The translations under genes were made by a program, and so were the position numbers. The notes beneath the pieces were generated by a model that saw only the letters and a list, made by a program, of their open reading frames with translations, ran no database searches and was not told the origin of the DNA. Positions 1-10,508 of a DNA stretch of 64,000 nucleotides are shown piece after piece (position 1 is the stretch's first letter; each line of letters starts with the position of its first letter). The stretch comes from Ancistrus triradiatus (taxonomy: Eukaryota > Chordata > Actinopteri > Siluriformes > Loricariidae): NCBI GenBank assembly GCA_025084515.1, contig JAJAGP010000438.1, positions 248,001-312,000 of the forward strand, given 5' to 3'.

Positions 1-869
1 TCAAACCAATTTAAATATTAGTCAAAGACAACACAAGTAAACACAAAATGCAGTTTCTAAATGAAGGTGTTTATTATTAAGGGAGGACAAAAATCCAAAC
101 CTACAAGGTCTGGAATTTTCATCATAGGTACACTTCAACTATGAGAGACAAAATGAGAAAAAAAATCCAGGAAATCACATTTTAGGATTTTTAAAGAATT
201 TAATTGTAAATCATGGTGGAAAACAAGTATTTGGTCAATAAAAAAAGTTCAACTCAATACTTTGTAACATAAACTTTGTTGGCAATGACAGAGGTCAAAC
301 GTTTCCTGTAAGTCTTCACCAGGTTTGCAAACACTGTAGCTGGCATGAACACTGACCTTAACTGAGGCAAGTGAGGCTTGCAGTTCTTTGGATGTTGTTG
401 TGGGGTCTTTTGTGACCTCTTGGATGAGTCGTTGCTGCGCTCTTGGGGTAATTTTGGTCGGCCGGCCACTCCTGGGAAGGTTCACCACTGTTCCATGATG
501 TGTTGCTTTTAAGGATCTTTTGGTGTACTTCACTTTGTCAGGCAGGTCCTATTTAAGTGATGTCCTGATTGAGAACGGTTGTGGCAATAATTCATCAGGC
601 CTGGGTGTGGCTAGAGACAGTGAACTCAGGTGTGATAAACCATAGTTAAGTTATGTTTTAACAACGGAGGGGGCAATCACTTTTTCACACAGGGCCATGT
701 AGGTTTGGATTTATTTCTCCCTTAATAATAAACACCTTCATTTAAAAACTGCATGTTGTGTTTACTTGTGTTGTTTTTGACTAATATTTACATTGGTTTG
801 ATGTTCCGAAACAAGTGTGACAAACATGCAAAAAAATAGGAAATCATTAAACACTTTTTCACACCACTG
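1..869 (-). mobile_element. Tc1-like element, mosaic of families B and C, cut by window edge
   Basis: The right end carries the family B terminal repeat (reading inward CAGTGGTGTGAAAAAG) followed by a TA at 870-871. Positions 1-107 are the matching left inverted repeat, whose outer tip lies outside the window. Positions about 108-345 match family C (compare 23949-24732), while 346-869 match family B again. The transposase sense strand is minus. It is non-autonomous because the catalytic part of the transposase is missing. Confidence 0.85.
249..533 (-). pseudogene. Tc1 transposase remnant (DNA-binding part joined to a C-terminal tail)
   Basis: The reading frame begins inside a Tc1 transposase at the second helix-turn-helix region (motif GTVVNLPRSGRPTKITPRAQ), continues through the KELQASLASVKVSVHAS segment, then jumps to sequence matching the C-terminal tail of a different Tc1 family. 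The catalytic DDE domain is absent, so this cannot be an active transposase. The jump coincides with the B/C junction near 345. Confidence 0.8.
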
Positions 870-1090
870 TATTTCATTTTCTATAATAAATTATTATAAT
901 TGTTTAGATTTCAGTCAATGGATGTTGATCAGATGGTTGTTAAACGGCGCGCACCTGTATGTATGATTCATTTTTGAATTTTGTTAATTTCTTAGTTTTG
1001 CATAATACTTAATGGTACCGCAAACTTGTGCATATGCTTTCCTCTATGCGTGACCCATCACTGAGCAACTACTCATCTCTGTCTTCTATA
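870..1090. other. Unassigned spacer
   Basis: AT-rich sequence between two Tc1 elements. It lies 3' of the last TRIM exon seen here, so it is probably TRIM intron or 3' flank. No exon is recognisable on either strand. Confidence 0.5.
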
Positions 1091-2654
1091 TAGTGGTGCT
1101 TGAAAGTTTGTGAACCTTTTAGAATTTTATATACTTCTGCATAACTATGACCTAAAACATCATCAGATTTTCAAACAAGTCCCAAAAGTAGATAAAGAGA
1201 ATCCAGTTAAACAAATGAGACAAAAATATTATACTTGGTCATTTATTTATTGGAGAAAATGATCCAATATTACATATTAGTGAGTGGCAAAACAACAAAA
1301 GTTCTAAAAGCAGATAAAGATGGTCATTTGATGAGGAAAATTATACAATATTACATATTAGTGAGTGGCAAAAGTATGTGAACCTCTAGGATTAGCAGTT
1401 AATTTGAAAGTGAAATTAGGATCAAGTGTTTTCAGTCAATGGGATGACAATCAGGTGTGAGTGGGCACCCTGTTTTATTTAAATAACAGGGATCTATCAA
1501 AGTCTGCTCTTCACAACACACATTTATGGAAGTGTATCATGGCATGAACAAAGGAGATTTCTGAGGACCTCAGAAAAAGAGTTGTTGATGCTCATCAGGC
1601 TAGAAAAGGTTACAAAACCATTTCTAAAGTTTGTGTACAAATGGAGAAAATTCAAGACCATTGTTATCCTCCCCAGGAGTGGTCAACCAACAAAGATCAC
1701 TCCAACAACAAGGCGTGTAATAGTTGGCGAGGTCACAAAGGACCCCAGGGTAACTTCTAAGCAACTGAAGGCCTCTCTCACATTGGCTAATGTTAATGTT
1801 AATGAGTCCATCATCAGAAGAACACTGAACAACAATGGTGTACGGCAGGGTTGCAAGGTGAAAGCCAGAAAGCTATTAGAAGAATGTTTTGTGGACGGAT
1901 GAGACCAAAAGAAAACTTTTTGGTTTAAAAGAAAAGCGTTATTTTTGGAAAAAGGAAAACACTGCATTCCAACATAAGAACCTTATTCCATGTGTGACAC
2001 ATGGTGGTGGTAGCACCATGGTTTGGGCCTGTTTTGCTGCATCTGGGCCAGGACGGCTTGCCATCATTGATGGAACAATGAATTCTGAATTATATCAGAG
2101 AATTCTAAAGAAAATGTCAGGACATCTGTCCATGAACTGAATCTCAAGAGAAGGTGGGTCATGCAGCAAGACAACGACCCTAAGCACACAAGTCGTTCTA
2201 CCAAAGAATGGTTAAAGAAGAATAAAGTTAATGTTTTGGAATGGCCAAGTCAATGTCCTGATCGTAATCCAATGGAAATGTTGTGGACCTGAAGTGAGCC
2301 GTTAATGTGAGGAAACCCACCAACATCCCAGAGCTGAAGCTGTTCTTCCTCCAAGCCGGTGTGCAGGACTGATCAACAGCTACAGGAAACGTTTAGTTGC
2401 AGTTATTGCTGCACAGGGTCACACCAGATACTGAAACTAAAGGTTCACATACTTTTGCCACTCAGTAATATGTAATATTGGATCATTTTCCTCAATAAAT
2501 AAATGACCAAGTATGATATTTTTGTCTCATTTGTTTAGCTGGGCTCTCTTTATCTAATTTTAGGACTTGTGTGAAAATCTGATGATGTTTTAGGTCATAT
2601 TTATGCATAAATATAGAAAATTCTACAGGGTTCACAAACGTTCAAGCACTACTT
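1091..2654 (+). mobile_element. Near full-length Tc1 element, family A copy 1
   Basis: The left end reads TAGTGGTGCTTGAAAG and the right end is its diverged inverse, closing at 2654 with flanking TA dinucleotides. The inverted repeats are over 150 bp, containing the conserved inner motif GACCTAAAACATCATCAGAT. The length of about 1.56 kb is typical of a complete Tc1 element. A better preserved copy lies at 61167-62802. It is inserted just downstream of the TRIM coiled-coil exon on the opposite strand. Confidence 0.93.
1539..2291 (+). pseudogene. Tc1 family A transposase, inactivated
   Basis: The expected start MARTKEIS is present at 1539, but codon 3 is TGA where the copy at 61534 has CGA, a C-to-T change at a CpG. 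Downstream segments match a Tc1 transposase in shifting frames: the GQPTKITP linker near 1690, the strand around WTDETKRKLFG near 1890, GGGSTMVWACFAASGPGRL near 2010, and a QQDNDPKHTSRSTKEW-like segment near 2165. A stop and several frameshifts make it non-functional. Confidence 0.88.
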
Positions 2655-2696
2655 TAAGTGCAGCATTTCTGGTTACCAGAATGAAATAGTCCATAC

Positions 2697-2930
2697 TTGC
2701 AGGAAGTGAATGTGATCTTCGGTTAGGGAGAGGTGCTGCAGCTCATCATCCTGCTTCTGAAGCTCAGCAATTTCCTCTTCCAACTGCCTCAGGAGGCTTT
2801 CAGCTCGGCTTACGGCAATGCTCTCCTGAGCTCGGATCAGGTCCTGAACCTCAGTGCGCCTTTTCTCAATGAAGCCAATCATTTCATTGAAGACCTTCTC
2901 ACTCTCCTCCAATGCTGCTTTTGCAGAGCG
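2697..2930 (-). CDS. TRIM-family gene, coiled-coil exon (234 bp)
   Basis: This is a 78-codon exon read on the minus strand. It starts after an acceptor (GTACAG) at 2931-2936 and ends before a GTATGG donor at 2696. The peptide (SAKAALEESEKVFNEMIGFI..., ending EDHIHFLQ) is a charged heptad-like coiled coil. The 234-bp size and the ending DHIHFLQ are hallmarks of the third coding block of TRIM genes of the TRIM16/25/39 and fish finTRIM/bloodthirsty type. In those proteins it forms part of the antiparallel dimer. The frame continues in phase 0 from the 96-bp exon at 4330-4425. There are no stops. A Tc1 element begins only 42 bp beyond the donor. Later exons (a roughly 23-bp exon and PRY/SPRY, if present) would lie left of the window. 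The exact TRIM subfamily is not resolved. Confidence 0.88.
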
Positions 2931-3156
2931 CTGTACAGACCCACAAATGACGGAGCTCATTTAGTGGTTTAGAGGAATTTTTGTTCTATCTCAGAGTTTT
3001 GCTTTCTTGAGCTTGCACAATCCTTTCTCTCTTAAACTGGAAATAAGTAAGGCATGATTAAGTTGTAGAGAAAACGTATTTAGAGCTAGAGCAAAAATGG
3101 CTGTTGGGAGCAATAAACCTATGATTGACATTTGATTAAGACCCATAACCTTCTGA

Positions 3157-4230
3157 TTGACTTTTATTTAATTGCAGACAGTATTACAAGATATTTCATG
3201 TTTTGTCTGGTCAGCTTAATTTCATTTGTTAATGAACATATATAGATCTGCAACACATTCCAAAAAAGGTGGGACAGGGTAATTGATGGCTAATGATGAG
3301 GTAAAAAACAGGTGATGTCAACAGGTGATTATAATCATGATTTGGTACAAAAGCAGTATTTGGTATAAAAGCAAAGTGTTTTTGAGGAGCAAATATCTCC
3401 AATTTGTCAACAAATGTATAAGAACGTTATTGATACGGTATGTTTCAAAACAATGTTCCTCAAAGAAAGATTTGAGGGGATTTACATATTTCTCCCTCTG
3501 TAGCGCATAATATCATTAAACAATTCAAGGAATCTGGAGGAATTTCACTGTGTAAAAGGCAAGGGCACAAGCTTAAGCTGAAGACTGTCCTTCAAGAACT
3601 TTCATTCATCAATCAAGCACTACAATACAGAGTTACATTTACAAAAGCCATTTTAAACTTTACTGTGCAAAAAAAAGTCTGTTTATCAGCAAACAAGTCC
3701 AAAAGTCCACTGATATTTCAAAAAAGCTGCCTTCAAGACGACATCTTTTCCAGGGACATCATGCATTTTTCAACAAGACAATGCAGAAAAAGTTAAATCA
3801 GAAAAAAAGTTAGGACTGAAAATATGTAAATCCCTTCCAGTCTTCTTTGAGGAACATTGTTTTTAAGTAATTTTCTTACACATTTGTTGACAAGCTGGAG
3901 ATCCTCTGCCAATCTTTATTCCTCAGAGACTTTTGTGGATACTGCTTTTGTACCAAATCATGATTATAATCACCTGTTGACTTTACCTGTTTGAAATCAC
4001 ATCATTATTTAGTTGTTTTACCTAATTTCTAGCATGTTAATTACCCCTGTCCAAACTTTTTTGGAATGTGTTGAAGGCTTGGAAAGCAAGTACAGATGAA
4101 ATGAAGGTGACCAGAAAAAAAAACATGACATATCTTGGGTTCCTACTGTCAACAATTAAATAAACATCATAGTAAATATAAGAAACACTGTTTTTTCCAA
4201 ACTGTCCCAACTTTTTCTGATTTGGGGTTG
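3157..4230 (+). mobile_element. Tc1-like family D element, left end truncated
   Basis: The right end reads AACTTTTTCTGATTTGGGGTTG followed by TA, the family D terminal repeat (compare 56215-57767). The inner repeats (CAACACATTCCAAAAAAG near 3249 and its inverse near 4060) pair with each other. Inside, the segment coding for SRRHLFQG and FQQDNA of a DDE transposase is visible near 3730-3790, but much of the gene is deleted. It lies in the TRIM intron between the 96-bp and 234-bp exons. Confidence 0.85.
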
Positions 4231-4329
4231 TACAGAAGTATAAACCAAACCTTGTTCTCTGTGGTTGATCCAGAAAAGACTCTTCCATCCTCCAGGTGCT
4301 GTTTTATTCTCCCTTGTCATAAAACTCAC

Positions 4330-4425
4330 CTTGTGAGACTCTACAGCTCTCTGTAGATCCATCAGCTCGGTCTGTCTATCCAGGATCCTCTGTTGTGACT
4401 TCCTCTTTGGTTCTGACAGCTGACT
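4330..4425 (-). CDS. TRIM-family gene, 96-bp linker/coiled-coil exon
   Basis: This is a 32-codon minus-strand exon bounded by a CACAG acceptor and an AAG|GTGAGT donor. It encodes a helical segment (SQLSEPKRKSQQRILDRQ..., ending RAVESHK) that closely resembles the short exon between the B-box exon and the 234-bp coiled-coil exon in TRIM genes, where the motif QxRIxxRxxELxxLxxAVE is common. Both boundaries are phase 0, so it joins the exon at 10509-10859 and that at 2697-2930 without a frameshift. It is 100 bp from a Tc1 family D end at 4230. The 96-bp size supports the assignment. Confidence 0.87.
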
Positions 4426-4574
4426 CTGTGACACAAACCGGCATTCAGCTGAAATGTCAACATCACATCGCCAGTGCACGTTTATCAAAACCCTACAAAA
4501 TAGTACTCAGTTGATACATCTTGATACTTCCATTAGTTGTTCTTATTATCCTTATTTAAGAACATTTACAAATC

Positions 4575-4790
4575 CCCTATGGTGCTCAGGTGGTGTGCTG
4601 GTCTGCTACAGAGCAGTGGTGGACTGCCAAGAGTCACAGGCAGACGTGTGTTTGTGCCTGAGGGAGAGAGGTGCATCAAGGGATCATCACCTTGCAATGC
4701 AACAGGGACTCCTGCACATTCTGTGATGGACTAACGTCCCGACCAGATCATGCTTATGCCTGCACCCTGTGTACTCTGGGCCCTAGGAAA
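4575..4790 (+). repeat. tRNA-headed SINE, type 3, degenerate
   Basis: The head GGTGCTCAGGTGGTGTGCTG resembles a pol III A box, and the body (GTGCCTGAGGGAGAGAGG) matches the copy at 38588-38870. The B box is decayed. It sits in the TRIM intron upstream of the 96-bp exon. Confidence 0.55.
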
Positions 4791-4884
4791 GAGGTTAAAA
4801 CTTAAATACAATTTCTTTATACAACATTTGTATCTGCCTTGTGGGGGCACCCCTGGTCAGACATATGCTTGTCAAGTAAGTGAA

Positions 4885-5125
4885 GACAGATTTATTTTTA
4901 TAGCGCTTTTTACAATGGAGCATTGTCTCAAAGCATTTTTACAATTTTAGATTATCTTCTAATGTATAAGGCCAATGCCAAATTGAGCAAGCCTAAGGCG
5001 ACAGTGGCAAGGAAAAACTTCCTAAAAGTTATAAGGAAGAAACCTTGGGCGGACCAAGACTCAAGACACAACTCCTGAGACTCAAAGGAAGGGAACACAG
5101 ACAGACAGACAATACAGACTCAGGA
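4885..5125 (-). repeat. LINE-like retroposon 3' tail, minus orientation
   Basis: On the minus strand this reads through the conserved block TTGCCACTGTCGCC and ends near AAAAAGCGCTATAAAAATAA plus a TGACTT-like tail. The same unit occurs at 6757, 9655, 27182, 32372 and around 34683-35560. All copies share the same 3' end but start at different points, as expected for 5'-truncated retroposons. An L2-like source is my inference. Confidence 0.7.
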
Positions 5126-5480
5126 CAGAGTCTGGGAACTGGGACAAAACCCACAGTTAACAAAGGTCAGGATTGAACCCAAATTTACAGAGTGCTATTG
5201 TGAAACTGACTGGTGAGGAAGTGGGTCAATGTACTCTGGCCACCTTGAGGCTCTGGGGCTATGCAACCACTTAGCAGAATCACAGTGGCTAAGTTTGAAG
5301 AGCACTTGTATGTAAAACTGTCCCACCTTGGTGTGCATACTGCTCCTGGTGAGATGAGGTTTATCTGTTGGTTTTGAGTGATGTAGAAAGGCCAACCTTT
5401 TGGTGGCTGCAGATGAGGTGAGAGCAGCCAGACGATATGTGCTCACTTCATTGCCAGTTGGTTCTATAGTAGGGTTTTGT
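5126..5480. other. Unassigned TRIM intron sequence
   Basis: No exon or repeat that I recognise. A minus-strand reading frame at 5195-5446 has no family signature. Confidence 0.4.
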
Positions 5481-5488
5481 GACTTTGG

Positions 5489-6171
5489 TAGTGTTGTGCG
5501 TGAACGAGTTCAAAAGAACGCGTTCATTGAACACGCTCATTTTTTCGTGAACGTTGAACTGAACGCAACATATTTTTTAATAAAGAACTTGAACGTGAAT
5601 TAGTTCACATTATGTGTCATGAACGGCAGACATCACTGTAATGAACGTTGGAATTTTGTTTTCCATTGAAAACTGAGTGGACATCTGTTTTTCTCTTTTG
5701 AAACGCAACGAGAGAAAGTTCCTCCCTCCTGTATTCTCGCTGGTGCCGCTTAAATCATGTATCACCAGACAGAAATGGTTTGACATTGTGTGCGCAATGC
5801 ATTGCGGGCAACGTCGCGTCCGGCTGAGAATAGTTTAACATACTGGCTAGTTAATAACATACTGGCTTTCGCACGACGTTACCCGTGATGAATTGCAGCA
5901 GAGCGGGGTAGGCATAGCAACGCCGCGTACACAATTGCAGTGTCATGAGCAAATGTCTACAATGATTCAGTTTCAAAGAATGTATAGTGATTTCTAGCTT
6001 GTAGTGTGAAAAAAGTATTTATTTGAATATCTCACGAAAAAAGTAAAATGAACTGAACTTTGAACTAGTTCAGAATTAAAATTGTGAACTTTGAACGTGA
6101 ACTGTTCTCTTTGAGCATGTATGAACTGAACTTGAACTAGTTCAGAAAAGCTGTGAACTGGCACAACACTG
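5489..6171. mobile_element. hAT-like non-autonomous element with 8-bp target duplication
   Basis: The termini are TAGTGTTGTGC on the left and its inverse GCACAACACTG on the right. They are flanked by a perfect 8-bp direct repeat, GACTTTGG, at 5481-5488 and 6172-6179. An 8-bp duplication is diagnostic for the hAT superfamily. Subterminal regions are packed with inverted GAACTAGTTCA / TGAACGAGTTCA motifs, likely transposase-binding repeats. It has no transposase gene. Confidence 0.9.
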
Positions 6172-6179
6172 GACTTTGG

Positions 6180-6756
6180 GTCCTATCCTGGGCCTTCATT
6201 CACCCCCTCTACCCCTGAAGCCCCTGTGGTGCCGTTTGAGAGTTTCGTTTTTGGAAAATCTTTTACAGTTTTATTCTATGTTTACTTTTGTCTTCCCTGT
6301 ATGACTTAACACTTGATTATTGCATTCTTAATTATTATAATTAATTACAAGTAATAATTTCTTACATTATCTTTAATTTATTGTCTATATAACATTGTTT
6401 TATTTATTATATTTTCTTAAAATATGTTCTCTCTTTTAATTGTTATATTTAGCTTCTGTTTATTTAAACTCTTAATATGAACATATTAAGTAGGTAACTT
6501 TGTTTAAGTCTTACATATAACTTATATGCTGTCCAAAAAGGTTGGGTCACTGCAGTATAACTTTAACTACTAAAGGAATAAAGGATTGTTTGAAATTGCT
6601 TTTTAAATAACCAGGTAAGTGAAATCTGCTCTTAGCATGAACCTCTTTTTCATTCTATTGTAATAGAATAGCTCCAGCCCCATCATACCCGGGCCACTTA
6701 ATGCCGATGTGCATATTTCACTTTTTATTCGAACTATGACTCCATGACTTTAGTTT
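6180..6756. other. AT-rich unassigned sequence
   Basis: TRIM intron sequence, very AT-rich, with no exon or terminal repeats seen. Confidence 0.4.
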
Positions 6757-7003
6757 TGTTCTTAGATTTATCATCTATGCCGCCCAAGGAGGTTGGGTCC
6801 CTTTTTGAGTCTTGGTCCTCCCAAGGTTTCTTCCTCATAACACTTAGGGAGTTTTTCCTTGCCACTGTCGCCCTAGGCTTGCTCAATTTGGGATTGGACG
6901 TAGATATTAGGAGATAATCTAAACTTGTAAAGTTGCTTTGAGACAATACTCCATTGTAAAAAGCGCTATATAAATAAATCTGACTTGACTTGAATTGACT
7001 TAA
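6757..7003 (+). repeat. LINE-like retroposon 3' tail
   Basis: Plus-oriented copy starting at CTTAGATTTATCATCTATGC and ending in ATAAATAAATCTGACTTGACTT with a short TGACT-type tail. It is almost identical to the copy at 9655-9895, implying recent spread. Confidence 0.78.
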
Positions 7004-7036
7004 TATTTTTTAGAATACTCTGCCTATGCTATTATA

Positions 7037-7578
7037 CATCTCTGAAAAAATTAAGAGACCACTCCGAATTTGTAAATCAAATCTTAGAAAATGTTAAAAT
7101 CAACACATATGGCAGCAATTCATTTCCTATATGTGATGAATTACAACACAGACACACCTCATTCTACTTAATGAAGTAAAGATCAGGCGATAATCTGATC
7201 CAAACCTTATTTATTGAGGACATGTGACACATAACCACATGAAAGTTGTGATTGAGATATTGATTTCTGAATTAAAACATTAGTAATGTTTTATTAAAAA
7301 ATTAATATAAACTTGTTTTCTTTCTATTATTAATCAACGTCTAAAACACTGCATCTTTTTTGTTATTTTGACAAGTTGTTATTCATGGATAATAAATGCT
7401 TGTGTCATTGCTGCACATAAATATTTTTATTTGGAATTTGTCAGGAATTTAAAGAATAAAACAGAAATGATCCATTTCACGCATATACATACAGTACAGT
7501 ACAGTACAGTACCTACAAATAGAAAAACCACAGAAATTTATCATTTTGCAATGGTCTCTTAATTTTTTTCCAAAAATG
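7037..7578. mobile_element. Tc1/mariner-type MITE with TA target site
   Basis: The ends are inverted: the left reads CATCTCTGAAAAAATTAAGA and the right, reversed, reads CATTTTTGGAAAAAAATTAA. Both are followed by GAGACC and flanked by TA (7035-7036 and 7579-7580). The interior has no transposase. It includes a short ACAGT tandem array at about 7493-7512. Confidence 0.85.
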
Positions 7579-8150
7579 TATCTGTTCCTAAAACATCTTT
7601 AAAATCAAATCCACATAAAATGCCAGGTCATTTAGATCAATAATACTGGATGTCAGATGATTTTTCCAGCCTGGATTTGATATGTCACATGGCAGTATCA
7701 CCGTATGATATTTCTTAGTGACGGGTGTCATATGACATAACCTAATGATACATGCTTTTTATTTTTATCCTGTCTGTACGAAATGCCCTTGGAGTATTCT
7801 AGAACCTGATAAGGTGGGATACATATAACATGTTCAGACATCCCCAAGAACACCTGACTCTCTATATTTCAATACTATGGTTGATGTGGTTAGAAGACAC
7901 TAAGAATTGGACACAAAGAAAAAGAAAGTATATTTATAAAATACTAATAAATACAGTAATAATATATACAATAATATCTGTACAGTGTGTACAAACATGA
8001 CATAAGCTGACACCATGCCACTTATTCAAAGTATATAATGCTGATACATGCATTCCATAACAACTTATGGAAATATGGCTCAGGCTAGCTATTGGTGATT
8101 ATCACCTTCAGAATGCTATAAAGAGTGGTCCAGAATTATTAACTAAGACC
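7579..8150. other. Unassigned sequence
   Basis: No gene or repeat recognised on either strand. Confidence 0.4.
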
Positions 8151-9070
8151 AGGGCCAAGATACTGAATATGGAGACTCTTTGATTAGTGAGACTCAGACC
8201 AAGACTCCAAGAGTTCAAACCAAGATTAAGGCTTGAGCATTCTGAGCACTGAGACAGACCTTGTTGATCTATGTGACTGGTCTAATCCTCCACTTAAGAC
8301 GGGATTGATGTGAGTCACCTGATGTTCTGATTCGTGAGACTCAAGATAATGTTACAAGCTTCCAAAAATGTAAATCTGAGCATTCTGAGCACTGAGACAG
8401 ACCTTGTTGAGACCAGCACTTTTGTGTTGCGACCAAGACTCTGTTTGTTGAGACTCAAATTCTGAGCATTCAGACTCAGGTTAGAATCTGTGTTATGATA
8501 CACTAAACAAGATTTTAAGCTGTGAGACACAAGATTCTTGATGTTGAAACTCATCATCTGTGAATTCAGAAGCAGAACAAGGCTTAGATCAGAACACTGA
8601 GTAAAGGACATTCTGACACATACAGTACCAAGACTCTAGCCATTAGGCCAAGACCAAATCACTTAAGTACTTAAATTCAGACAGAAACTCTGGTGATAAG
8701 ACCTAGATCAGGAGTCGGCATATTCCAACACATGTCAAGTCTCCTTATTATTGATATCCTGACAGACTTAGAAATTATCCAAAGAATGTGGCTACTTGGT
8801 CCTAGAGTAAGACTCTGGGTAAACCTGGGTAAAGATGAGACCACAGCCCGTCAGGAAAGGAAACTGGATCAAGAGAGAGGATTTCGACCTAAACCCAGAT
8901 TCTTAGTTTGTGATAAGACAAAAAAACAAACTTTTCTGAAACCAAGATAAAGGATGAATGTTCAAATTGAGACCAAATCCCTGAGCATTCAGAGCTAAAC
9001 TAAGATTCTGTGTAACAAGACCCAGACCAGGCCTTACCACTAAAGCCCAGACAGTGAGATTTTCTCAGTA
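8150..9070. repeat. Degenerate purine-rich minisatellite
   Basis: The region is built of irregular repeats around AGACTCAGACCAAGACTC and GAGCATTCTGAGCACTGAGA. One 34-bp block is exactly repeated at 8234-8267 and 8377-8410. Reading frames through it are by-products of the repeat. Confidence 0.65.
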
Positions 9071-9117
9071 TTGCACTTGAGTAATCAGAGAAGGGGAAAC
9101 CTCTGGGCTTACAAGAC

Positions 9118-9611
9118 TTAGTAAACGGATTTCTACTTTGCAACCAGCCAATAATCTCATAGAAATATGCGACATAAACTTCAAGTTTTAATGTTAAACA
9201 ATAAAATTATAACTTTTCTGTAGTATATACTGTCTTTGAGAGACTCCACAAATTGTTCAACAACCGTTTGGCTCCGTGATGTATTAATTCCGGGGTTGCC
9301 AGATCCAGGAAATAAATGCTATGCCTCACTAAAGTCAATGGAAAAAGAGGTCAAATAACGACAAGTCTTTAGAATAGGTGAACCTGGCAACCGTGGTGGA
9401 AGACTCGTGCACATGTGCAGTCTGAAAACACCGACTACATCGGGTTACTGCTATACATGCTAGTAGTACTCAAATTACTGGGGTAAAATCCACCTCTCTT
9501 CATGTGATTTTTAGATCGGAGTATGCCGTATACATGAATTATGGATAACGGCAGAAATGCAATCATTATCAGATTATTAATTGCATGTAAATGCACTCAG
9601 ATTTTTTGACA
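9118..9611. repeat. Dispersed repeat G, copy 1
   Basis: Shares several blocks in the same order with 60423-62945: GCAACCAGCCAAT, CTGGCAACCGTG, ATCGGGTTAC, a stretch around AAATCCACCTCTCTT, and TGTAAATGCACT at the end. This copy lacks the Tc1 that interrupts the other. Probably a non-autonomous DNA transposon; its class is not settled. Confidence 0.6.
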
Positions 9612-9619
9612 ATTAATAT

Positions 9620-10429
9620 CAGTGGAGGACAGTAACAAAGTAAATTTTGAATTTCGCTCTTAGATTTATCATCTACACCACCCAAGGAGGTTGGGTCCCT
9701 TTTTGAGTCTTGGTCCTCCCAAGGTTTCTTCCTCATAACACTTAGGGAGTTTTTCCTTGCCACTGTCGCCCTAGGCTTGCTCAATTTGGGATTGGACATA
9801 GATATTAGGAGATAATCTAAACTTGTAAAGCTGCTTTGAGAAAATGCTCCATTGTAAAAAGTGCTATATAAATAGATCTGACTTGACTTGATTTAAATGT
9901 AATTTGTTACAGTACTCAAGTCATTTTTTTCCGTGTCTCTTTATTTAACTGAACTGTTTCCATTTTGGGTGACTTTTTACTTTAAGCCAACTACATTTCG
10001 AAGTCAGATGTCATACTTTTTAACTCCACTACGTTATGTGAGACCTGATGTTCATTTTGGATAATGTACGCATTAAAATGTAACATGTAAAAATGAAAAA
10101 AGCAAGAGGCAAGCACACCAGTCAGGGTATAGTGTATCCTGTTGGACTAATTAATGACATTCTGTTAAAAGACTGGTGTATCAAGACAAGAGTGTCACTA
10201 GAGTCTTTTCACCTAAAATGAGTTGTTACAAAAATGGTAACAGGGCATTAGAGCCATAATAAATTGTGGTACTTTTACTTTCGCTACTAAAGTACATTTA
10301 AAGGCAAATACTTTTGTACTTTTACTCAAGTGGATGCCTGAATTGAGGACTTCTACTTTTACCAATGAAATATTTTATCTTGAGTATCTCTACTTTCACT
10401 CAAGTACATGGTTACTTCATCCACCACTG
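9620..10429. mobile_element. hAT-like non-autonomous element
   Basis: The left end CAGTGGAGGACAGTAACAAA and right end TTCATCCACCACTG are imperfect inverses. Subterminal sequence is full of TACTTTTACTCAAGTA-type motifs. The flanks ATTAATAT (9612-9619) and GTTAATAC (10430-10437) agree at 6 of 8 bases, consistent with an old 8-bp duplication. A retroposon tail is nested inside at 9655-9895. It lies 79 bp from the TRIM B-box exon. Confidence 0.75.
9655..9895 (+). repeat. LINE-like retroposon 3' tail nested in hAT element
   Basis: Same unit and nearly the same extent as 6757-7003, ending in TATAAATAGATCTGACTTGAC. It splits the left part of the hAT-like element, so it is younger than that element. 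Confidence 0.75.
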
Positions 10430-10508
10430 GTTAATACGGCCATGAGATCAAGATTCAAACTCTGGTGCTTGCTAACTTGTAAAACAACTGGAAATTGTAA
10501 TTTCAGAC

